From assembly GCA_922989275.2 (NCBI GenBank), contig OV277861.1:45795623-45859622 (forward strand): DNA of 64,000 bases, read 5' to 3'. The notes beneath the pieces were generated by a model. That model saw nothing but the letters and a program-made list of their open reading frames with translations. It searched no databases and was not told where the DNA came from. Every line of letters starts with the position of its first letter. The stretch's first letter is position 1. The DNA comes from Gari tellinella. Its lineage: Eukaryota; Mollusca; Bivalvia; Cardiida; Psammobiidae. The translations under genes and the position numbers were made by a program. Below, one piece after another: positions 23,385-32,900 of the stretch.

Positions 23385-23897
23385 TTAAAGGGACTCGCAA
23401 CCGGATGGTGTACTTTTCAAAATAAAATAAAATACTCAAATAAAAGCAAATTTGTGGCATTATTTGGCTTCTGACATTAAAAAAATACGATCAGTCCAAA
23501 AAAAGTCTCAAGAATCGTCACCGAATCTTAGATTTTTAGATATTTTCCATCGTTTTTCTATACCGACTAGTAGACGGTATAGTTGTTGTTGTTGCTTCTC
23601 TACACGGGCTCAGACATAAACACGAGCCGAATTACTAAGTTGTATGCACTTTCAATCGCTACACATTGAAATACGTTAAATCGATCCGAGATAAAACGGA
23701 TAGTTCCGTGGTCCATTGGTCTAAGCGGTTTCCCGGGTTCGAATCCCACCAGAGACCAATATTTTTTTTTATTGAAATACATTTTTTTTAAACAGAATTT
23801 CTTATCCTAAACTAATTCTTTACCATTTATATACGCGTTTGACACATATTTACAAATTACTATTTTTAATGCACCATCTGGTTGCGAGTCGCTTTAA
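23385..23897. mobile_element. TIR element of about 510 bp with TTAA ends
   Basis: Left end TTAAAGGGACTCGCAACCGG and right end, read inverted, TTAAAGCGACTCGCAACCAG are terminal inverted repeats of about 26 bp. There is no transposase frame; the interior holds the tRNA-like segment. Resembles a non-autonomous cut-and-paste element with a TTAA target. Confidence 0.75.
23703..23758 (+). pseudogene. tRNA-like sequence lacking the anticodon arm
   Basis: Contains a good A box (TGGTCTAAGCGG) and B box (GGGTTCGAATCCC) followed by ACCAGAGACCA, but the boxes are only a few bases apart, so the anticodon arm and variable loop are missing. Sits inside the TTAA-flanked element 23385-23897. A tRNA relic or SINE head, not a functional tRNA. 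Confidence 0.6.
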
Positions 23898-24159
23898 CTA
23901 TACCCACTCATTTAATACAGAAAGCTTGTTAACAGAAAAAAGAAAACACATTTTCTTCCCATTACCAATGCCCCTGTAATTCTAGATCCTTTCTTCCTAT
24001 TAGAATATTGCACAATCTAATCTAACAAATGCTTTCACCAATATATATCTTTGCATACAGAATGTACAGGAAATCAAAATCTCAGACAAGCTTCCAATTA
24101 GCCACACCCCCTTCCCCTACATTACCTACCCACTTGACCTACATTCCTTACTGTATACA

Positions 24160-24250
24160 TGTATTTTGATTAGACACCAAACTGAAAACACAGTGTCTGA
24201 TCAGGAACGTATAGATATAATCTACGTTCCTGGTCTGATCAATGTCTTTA
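24160..24250. repeat. inverted repeat
   Basis: GATCAGGAACGTAGATTAT-type arms: TCTGATCAGGAACGTATAGA and its inverted match ACGTTCCTGGTCTGATCA. Confidence 0.6.
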
Positions 24251-24487
24251 CCCATGTCAATGTGTGTAAGTCTATTTTCTCACATAACTACCCCCTGTTT
24301 TCAATAGCAAACAACAATAACAAATATCCTTGTCTAAAGGAAATATCCTTGGAGATCAGTTTGATGACATCACTCTTTTCCCAAGACATCACTCTACTCT
24401 ACTTTGATGACGTTACTCTATTCCAAGAAGGGCATTTAATTAGCTTAATATACCTTAAAATGTTTGTTTATGTGATAAAAAGAATCT

Positions 24488-24605
24488 GTCCTGAGTAGAT
24501 ATTTGAGACAAGCTGATCTCAACCTCACCAACACTCACTTCATAACATTTCAACTCTAGACTCGGATGAGATCAGCTTGTCTCAAATATCTACTCATGAC
24601 AGATC
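24488..24605. repeat. long inverted repeat, about 38-bp arms
   Basis: GAGTAGATATTTGAGACAAG ... CTTGTCTCAAATATCTACTC with a loop of about 45 bp. Confidence 0.85.
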
Positions 24606-24748
24606 GTATATATGTCTTGTCTTATTAATAAGACTACAGTTTACCCTTACTGCAGTGACCACTCAACAGAAGACTTAATTAAAATTGTTTGTGATGAATA
24701 AGGCAGGTGGCTCCCTCTGGCAGCTTAATACTTTACTTTCATCTTGCT

Positions 24749-24960
24749 TAACCCAATACCCCAAAAATAGCCTTTTTATGCATTCAATTTATTCCTCCAC
24801 GGAAGAAAATTGTTCCACTTTTACAGCCATGAATAGCAATGAAAAGATATATTTTCAGTATCCTAAAAGATTGTAGCCTTAAACAGGCATTCTGCTTTTC
24901 TTTCAACCTGATTTAAGTGGTCACCTATCTTCAATATTAGAAACAGGCTAGATGGGTTAA
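24749..24960. mobile_element. MITE family A, hairpin partly deleted
   Basis: TTAACCCAATACCCCAAAAA ... GGCTAGATGGGTTAA; inserted in an arm ending CATCTTGC. Confidence 0.7.
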
Positions 24961-25332
24961 TTGGTAAAGCCGCCACTTGTATTTAGCACTACTTTTACCT
25001 CTTTCTTTGAGTGGCAACAAGAGCAGGGTTTTATGGTTTAATATAACCCTAGAAACCAGACATTATATGTGTATTATCACCTCCACCACAGTGTAATATG
25101 TTAGACACAACAAAATATATGTGTTTGTATGGATTGACAGAAGGATTACAATAATGAAAAAGAACAAATAAACAATAAGGTGTTTTAATAATCTAGTTCA
25201 ACAATCTAAGTATTATCTAACTAATCTACAGACTTACACAAGGCATGTGCTGAGAGACTAATCAATACAGCGCCCAAGATCAGAGAGTACAATAAGACAA
25301 TTTCATATTCATATATTATGCACATAACATCC

Positions 25333-25591
25333 TTAACCTATTACCCCATAGCCAGTTTCTAGTTTGAAAATCAGGTGACCACTTAAAGCAGGTTGAAAGT
25401 AAAGCATATAGCGCCTTAAGGCGCATTCTGCTTTATTTTCAGTCTGCTTTAAATTATTATCTGCTACAATATAGAAAATATTTCTTAAGATCCTTACTTG
25501 TAACAGTATACCAGTAAATTGGTACTATTTTCTTCAGAAGAGGAATAAACTAATGGCGTAAAAAAGGTGTATTTATGGGGTAATGGGTTAA
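25333..25591. mobile_element. hairpin MITE family A
   Basis: TTAACCTATTACCCCATAGC ... hairpin TAGCGCCTTAAGGCGCATT ... GGGGTAATGGGTTAA. Confidence 0.87.
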
Positions 25592-25689
25592 ATCCAACCC
25601 TATGTGGTGACTACTCATTAGCATTAGAATCATCTTGAAGAAAAATTCTAATGATTAGTCACAATATAGAGGTGACATAAGGATTTGGA

Positions 25690-25835
25690 TTTGTTATGAT
25701 TTTACGCCGCTTTAACAGTATTTCAGTCATATCGCGACATTCGGCAAATTACAAGTGAAGAAGGAAGACCCCACAAGCCCTTTATGCACTGTTTCAGGCA
25801 CAAATCGGCAACTGGGTAGAACCACCAACCTTCCA
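25690..25835 (-). mobile_element. SINE family 1, 3' part
   Basis: Contains the minus-strand body and tail (CAGTGCATAAAGGGCTTGTG, ACTGAAATACTGTTAA) without the tRNA head. Confidence 0.65.
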
Positions 25836-26338
25836 CAAGATGCTATAAGGAGTTTCTTTGTCATTTACATACTTCCATGATCTGAAGCTATGCAATTGTA
25901 CATGTTTCTAGGACACAATACACATGCTAAAGCTAGTAACAGTCTATTTTCTCTCTGATCACACATGCTAAAGCTAGAAACAGTCTATATTCTCTCTGAC
26001 CAATCTAAAGTGTGTAACTACAAGTAACCGAGCTATTGGAATGCACTTAGAATCGATTTATCAGTAACTGTATAAGGCCTTGTTAGTGTTAACATTGAGC
26101 TCCAAGGTTCTTTTCCAGGGTCCAAAGTTATAAAGCTTTTCAGTTGAGTCTAAAGTCGTTCTCAAGCATTTGATTGGTCAGATTTGAGCCTAGGCTTGAG
26201 AACACACTCAGACTCAGCTCATATTACTGTTACCATTCCCAGACAATGCATTTCAAAACAGAGCTATTCTGTGTCTTATCTGAATCCAATCTGTTTGTAA
26301 GTCAGATTGGGTGTATTCAGCACAATGCAAATTTATCT

Positions 26339-26570
26339 TAACTCTTTCAAGACTATGTAACTCTTGTAGATTATTATGATCCCTCCTGGATCATTTTAGT
26401 TACCAAAATATGAACTACCTGGTAGTCTACCGTACTTGAAATTCTGGGTAGTTTAATAAATACTGGTCTTAATTTGCAAACAGTGTTTACCCTGATTACA
26501 CCATTTGTAAATGTTAAGAATATATTCAAACATGTCCATGGTATTGTTTTTGTCAGATGGCTGCTTAATG
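26339..26570. mobile_element. MITE family B variant, hairpin deleted
   Basis: TTAACTCTTTCAAGACTATG, GAAATTCTGGGTAGTTT, then CAAACAGTGTTTACCCTG without the hairpin. Confidence 0.6.
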
Positions 26571-26787
26571 AAGGACAGTATTAAAGAAAAGTTTAGATAA
26601 ATTGCACGTGAGCAAACACAGAACCCATGTTTTGGGGACTGCAGTTGTTCAATAATCTGAGACTGCTAGTATTGAATTTGTTTTCATTGGTAGCACTGTA
26701 TACAAGCATAAAATAACATGTTAACTATTAGTACATTTCTCTTTGACACTGGTGCAACATCTACCCCACCCACTTCTAAAGCTATTA

Positions 26788-26974
26788 TGCTAATTTAGGT
26801 GTCCAGATAAGAAGGATTAAACTGATTAACTCCCACCATTTTCTCACTTATATCAGCGCCAAAACCTATGGTGTTACTACTTGTTAGAGTCGTCTTGAGT
26901 GGTAACACCAAAGGGTTTAATGCAGAAATAAAGATTTTCGTTTTTGAAATAGTCCCCTTATCTGGAGCCCTGCT
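26788..26974. mobile_element. hairpin MITE family C, shortened
   Basis: Ends in TCCCCTTATCTGGAGCCCTG. The central TTAGAGTCGTC arm remains but the inverted arm is deleted. Confidence 0.7.
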
Positions 26975-27050
26975 AATCAATATATTGCTCCGCCATAGGA
27001 GAGAATACAACAATACAGCCTAACTTAAATTTTATATACATATATATCTA

Positions 27051-27267
27051 TTAACCCTTTACCCAATAGAAGCATTTTTAGCACATTTGATTCATTCCTA
27101 CACTGAAGAAAATAGTTCCCATTTATACAGTCATGAATATGTATTATCATAAATATTTTATATGTTTTAGCAGAAAGTAGCTTAAAGCAGGCTGAAAGTA
27201 CTTTCAACATGCTTTAAGTGATAAGCTATATTCAAAACTAGAAAGGGCTTATAAGGTACAGGGTTAA
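27051..27267. mobile_element. MITE family A, hairpin reduced
   Basis: TTAACCCTTTACCCAATAGA ... GCAGGCTGAAAGTACTTTCAACATGC ends ... GGTACAGGGTTAA. Confidence 0.75.
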
Positions 27268-27579
27268 GGCAAAGATTATCTCAAATTCAAAACAAAACAT
27301 GCAGTCAGTTAGTTAGTTATGAGACCATTTAATGAAAAACCACAAAGATCTTTTGAGACAGGTAGATGCTTCATGCAAAACAAAATTAATGTAGAATGCT
27401 CCAATTAGGAAGGCTTTTGCATTGCTTTTGATCTGCATTAAGCTGCCACCTGTTTTAAAATATATGTCCATGCATCTTCTTTTAAATTGTCAAGCAAAAC
27501 AGATTAGGGCCCATGCTTATAAAGCAATTGAAATGAGTCTGAGATTGTTCTCAAGCTTCTGATTGTTCAAATTATACAA

Positions 27580-27745
27580 TTATGACTATTTGTTAGAAGT
27601 ATTTTCTATTTTCTAGTAGATGGTAGCTTAAGGCAGACTGAAAGTAAAGCAGAATGCGCCTTAAGGCGCATTCTGCTTTACTTTCAACCTGCTTTAAGTT
27701 TTTACCTATATTCAATACTAGAAACAAGCTATGGGGTAATGGGTT
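27580..27745. mobile_element. hairpin MITE family A, left-truncated
   Basis: Hairpin AATGCGCCTTAAGGCGCATT is perfect; right end GGGGTAATGGGTTTA. Confidence 0.75.
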
Positions 27746-28027
27746 TATTACTCTGTAACAAAATACCTATTAAATTTTCAGTGTAGATAATGAGGAAAGA
27801 ATTGTGTGTTAATAGTTCAGCCTAAGGAAGCTTTCTGTATAAAAACCCATTAAGCCATACTGACTCATATTGACTCATTGCAAAATAGCCTCATACTGAC
27901 TCATTTTGACACACTTTAATCCACTAGCTTGTATTGAGATAAGCATTGATAATTGTTTATCGCTTATGAGTTACATTCAGCTGCCATTTAACATAAACAC
28001 TTACATTATATCATCCTTTCAGTGGTC

Positions 28028-28277
28028 ACTTTACCCTTTACTCCATTGCCTGTTTCTAGTTTTGAAGACCTATGACCACTTAAAGCAGATTGAAAGTAAA
28101 GCAGAATGCACCTTAAGGTGCATTCTGCTTTACTTTCAGCTTGCTTTAAGCTACCATCTGATCAGATATTAGAAAAAAATATTATTTTGCTTATTCGTTA
28201 CTGTATAAAATGGATTTTTTTTCTTCAGTGGAAGAATTAAATGCCTAAATAAATTGTATCTATGGAGTAAAAGGTTA
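28028..28277. mobile_element. hairpin MITE family A
   Basis: TTTACCCTTTACTCCATTGC ... hairpin AATGCACCTTAAGGTGCATT ... TATGGAGTAAAAGGTTA. Confidence 0.8.
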
Positions 28278-28985
28278 TTACAAAATTTACAGTTGCTCAT
28301 CTTGCATACAATTTTTTAACAAGTATCTATCAATAGAAACATGATGCCCTTCATGTAGACAATATTTCAGTAATATCAGTGAATCTTAACACTTGCATGT
28401 AAACCTTATCAAATGTCGATGCCAATTTGCCAAACCATATCCCAGTAGATTGGGGAACTAAATGAGAACCCCTATTATACAAATAGGCCAGCAAATCCGT
28501 TTTCTGCAATTAGACCAGCTAAAAATAGGAATCAACCCATCCCTTGCTGAATATTCAAATATAAACTCAAGTCACCATCATCGTCTATCATCTTAACTAT
28601 TATTTTAGCCAATAAGTATGGCAAATTACACCAAGAATAAGTAAAGCAATCAGTGCAGATCCAGATCAGACTTTTCCTTCAGGAGATGTCTGATCAAGTT
28701 CTAAACTGTTTTCGTAAAAGATTAAATTTCAATTATATCAGTAAAAGAGTTACAAGGTTTGATCATGACTGGAAAAGAACAAATACATTTAGAAAGTGAA
28801 AACTGATGGATGCCTAGCAAGTGTCACAGGTGAGCCCATAATATCAATAAATTCATAAGAATAGATACAACACCAATAGCTCATACAAACAACCTGAGAT
28901 ACCAGGGACAGTCAGGCCTGTGTTAAGTGCTCATTCATAATGAGATGCATGAATAGTAAATTGGATAGGGAAACGAAAAACAAAA

Positions 28986-29162
28986 ACAGGGCTCCTTATA
29001 AGAGGAGGTAAAGTAAATATTTATCTTTAAACCAAAGCCTATGGTGTGACTACTCATTAGAATCGTCTCTTCGAGACGATTCTAATGAGTAGTCACACCA
29101 TAGGGTTTTGAGCAGGAATAAAGATTTTAGTAACAAAATACTCCCCTTATCTAGAGCCTTGG
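28986..29162. mobile_element. hairpin MITE family C
   Basis: GGGCTCCTTATAAGAGGAGG ... perfect palindrome GAATCGTCTCTTCGAGACGATTC ends ... CCCCTTATCTAGAGCC. Confidence 0.8.
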
Positions 29163-29357
29163 AAAAGTCATGCAGAAAGCTCCTGAAATGGCTTTCTGCA
29201 TTACTTTTGTCTTGCAATAAACTCTTGTATACCAAATATTGACTTCAATGTAATTTGCAAACAGTTTGGATTCAGATATGTCACTGATAAACACATTGTT
29301 GATCAGCATCCAAACAATTAGCAAATGCCAGTAACATCTCAATTGACATGGAAATAT

Positions 29358-29537
29358 AGTAAAACTGAGATATCTCAAACTTAAACTTGATTAACTCAAG
29401 GTTTTTTCGTTATTCTACAGTTGAATTTCAGTATTTCGGCCTCGTTTAAATTATCCTTATTTCGAAGCAAAGTTTTAACTTTTAAACAAGGATATGTTCA
29501 GCTTAAATGAGTTTGAGACATCCAAGTTTTACTACAT
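29358..29537. mobile_element. MITE family D, decayed
   Basis: AGTAAAACTGAGATATCTCA ... GAGTTTGAGACATCCAAG; the central stem is largely lost. Confidence 0.55.
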
Positions 29538-29764
29538 AGTTAATGCAAGGTAGTCCTTACATTAATATTTTAATTTTCCTAAATAAAAAAGCTACATGCC
29601 AAAAATTTGAAATTTGGAAAAAATAATAATCTGGAAACCCCAAAAAATTACCAACACCCTATGTCGGACACCTGATATTACAGATTTCCATGGGTCTACA
29701 TTTAATGTTCACTCAATACAGGTTTGAAAGTACAAAAAGTCTGACAGGGTAAATGTCTACAGAG

Positions 29765-29958
29765 TTACTGCTGGCCCTTGGCACCGAAGCAGGCCACAAC
29801 AAAACCAGTAAAGCACATACAACAGCAAGTAAAGCCAATCATTATGTAGGTTGCCGTGGTAACCCAGAAAGCAAACAGGTAGAGTGTAGGATGACAGTAG
29901 TCGTCAGATAATTCATCCCTCGTCCACTTGTCATGTGTTCTGTAGATCCAAACATTAC
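29765..29958 (-). CDS. TMEM272-like: TMEM272-like coding exon 6 (stop codon)
   Basis: Encodes NVWIYRTHDKWTRDELSDDYCHPTLYL, TM4 and the C-terminus FGAKGQQ, then TAA. An ATTAAA on the minus strand at 29706-29701 is a plausible poly(A) signal about 60 nt past the stop. Confidence 0.92.
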
Positions 29959-32900
29959 CTGAAAGACAAGAAGTATTTATAATTAATTGGAATTAACACT
30001 TTAATCCATAGATACACATTTTATGCAACTAAATTTAGTCATCCACTTAAGAAAATAGTTCCATTTTTTAGTCATGAATATTCACTGTTAGAAAAAATTT
30101 CCTTTCAGATGGTACAGATGGTAGCTTGAAGCAGGCTGAAGATAAAGCAGAAGGCGCCTTATGGCGCCTTCTGCTTTACTTTAAACCTGTTTTAAATGGT
30201 CACCTACCTTCAACACTAGAAACAGGCTATGGGTAATGGATTAGACTAAGAATAAGATAGTAAATGTTAAAATAAGATAGTAAATGTTAAATCAAAATGG
30301 AATCATATTTTTGTCTGTTTTTATTCAACAAGAGCATATTATTTCATATAAAGTACTGTATAGGTTAACTATTAAACTTTTAAACTATTGATATACTTTT
30401 TACCTATCTTATTTTCCATAACAATAAGAAAAGTAGTCCCAAGAATGTCCTGAACATGCACTATAAATGTTTTTTTCCCCGTCCCTTTTCAGACGAGAGC
30501 TTAAAGCAGACTGAACGTTAAGCAGAATGCTCATTCAGGGGCATCCTATTTTTATTCTAATCTGTTTTAAGTGGCAACCTATTTTCAAAGCTAGAATCAG
30601 GCTATGGGGTAACTTAGAAAGGCGCCGCAGGGATGCTGAAAGCTAGATGGAAGAAAAAGCAGAAAGCTCCTAAATGAGCCGTCTGCTTTATTTCCATTTT
30701 GCTTTAAGCTACCACAAGTATCTAACACCATCAGTGAATCTCAATTTGTGTACTTTGATCAGGATACGCAAGTGGCATCCTAAGGCAGTGCACGCTTATT
30801 GGTGACTTCAGAAAGCTTCATAAAAATGTAAACCTGATTTAACACTTCCACACCTCCACATAGGCACCCTAGAGTGCTTATGCCAAAACAAGGTGTCACA
30901 ACTGAATATTCTGTTATAGTTTTGAATATAGAGAGATGGCAGTGTAACGTACGTAGTACGTTGGTATATGCAAATGAGGCTTCCCTAACCATTGTATGTT
31001 GGGAAGTGAGTCAATTACATAGCGCAACAAACATCTCTTGATGTGAGCTTAAGCTTTGCATCGACGGGGTTTGCTGTTGCTGGGTCACTCGGTTTGCACG
31101 TTACAAATGGTGGCAGCGGTGGGATAATGACAACTGCCAGACTGGAGTTGCCTTACCCACGGTTCTCCCAAGGTCCAAGTCTTGGGACGAGACTTCTCGG
31201 AGGGGAGAGTTATGAAACGTACTTGGTACGTTGAAATATGCAAATGAGGCTTCCCAAACCGTTGTATGTTGGGAAGTGAGTCAACTATATAGCGCAACAA
31301 TCGTCTCTTGGTGTGAGCTTAAGCTTTGCACTGATGGGGTTTGTTGCTGCTGGGTCTCTCGGTTTGCACGTTACAGCAGTAAAACAGCCGGCTCCAAACA
31401 GCATGCTATGGCATATACATGTAATTGGAGGAAAGGGTAAATGCATTTAATGGTGCTGATCTTGAGGACTTGGCAATTGTGTCCTATGGGGCTCATGTGG
31501 AGGAAGGGGTGAAGACATTGTATGGTTTATATTGAGGAAGGGGTGAAGGGATTCTATGGCATTTAACAAACATTATTAAATAATGTGAAAGAGGGGTAAA
31601 AGGGGTCCCATCGACTCCTATGCCACTAATGTGGTGGAAGGGGTGAATTGATCATATAGCACATATGCAGAGAAAAGAGATAACCCATTACCCCATAAAT
31701 GAGACTTTTAATGCCTTTGATTTATTCCTCCACTGAAGAAAATAGTTCAAATTTATAAAGTCATGAGTATGTATCATAAGAATTTTTTTTTTCTATACTC
31801 TAGCAGATAATAGCTTAAAGCAGGCTGAAAGTAAAGCAGAATGCGCCTTAAGGCGCATTCTGCTTTACTTTCAACCTGCTTTAAGAAGTCACCTATCTTC
31901 AATACTAGAAAGAGGCTATTGGGATAAGGGTTAACCGCATATTGGCATCCTTTGCAAACAGTGTACATTTGATATTTATAACATAATAGACGGCGTGAGC
32001 GTTGAATAACACCTGTTGTTTAAATGTCATATATAACTAGTTATATAAATATGCAAATGAGGTACGCCACGACGTCGTTTACTTGTGACGTCGTTAAAAT
32101 GCGTTCTATGCGCGTTCGATTTCCAACGTCTTCATTCCATCATGTAGATTCAATTTATAGATTTTTGGTGTAATTAATCAATATTAGATCTACATGAAAG
32201 TGTTTATTAATACATATAACAACATAAGCATTATGCTAGTGAACGGGGTTAATTTGGAACAACTTTTTTCCTGTATAGATCTACTTATATCGCGCTTAGC
32301 ATTCACTTGATCTCAAAGGCTACGATAAATAACATTTCTAGGTTTTGTTATAAAAAGAATATAACATTCGTGTTAATAATTTATTGGATTTATAAAACTC
32401 GTCGTTTTAGAAAACGATAAAAACTCGGCAAAGCCTCGTTTTTATCGTTTTCTAAAAGACTCGTTTAATAAATCCAATAAATTATCAACACTCATGTAAT
32501 ATCCTATATGTACACTTGTCCTATGCAAACAGTGAAGACCCAGATCAGAGGACTCCTCAAGGAGCCCTCTGATCAGGGTCTTCACTGTTTATCATAATTC
32601 CAAACATTGAAAAAACAACCCTTAAAAGTCAGAAATGGACTAGACTAAAATGGAAACTGGAGTTTCAGGGTAGAAAGAGTTAAGGTACAGCTATGTCACT
32701 TACCTGCAATAAACCAGGCAAAAAGAAAGCAATTAAGGACGGAATCAAATGGGTTAGGTTTAGCATTCCTTTCTTCTTCATCGTCTTTGCCCTTGTTGCT
32801 GCATCTCTGTCCCAAGCTGGATAGGTTCTTGACAATACCAAAGCTGCCTGCTACGATCAGGTAGATGGGGATCATTCTCTCGGCAGGGCAGTCATCCTTG

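Larger units (their letters stand above)
30943..31375 (+). mobile_element. TRIM-type miniature LTR retroelement (433 bp)
   Basis: Two direct repeats of 163 bp (30943-31105 and 31213-31375) each begin TG and end GTTTGCACGTTACA. The 107-bp interior starts AA and then an 18-nt primer-binding site at 31108-31125, TGGTGGCAGCGGTGGGAT, the complement of a tRNA-Leu 3' end with CCA. A purine run (GGAGGGGAGAG) precedes the right LTR. GCAG is duplicated on both flanks (30939-30942, 31376-31379). No coding capacity. Lies in intron 5 of the TMEM272-like gene. Confidence 0.85.

Noticed and set aside
23703..23758. Functional tRNA gene
   Set aside because: A and B boxes are too close; no anticodon arm and no paired acceptor stem.
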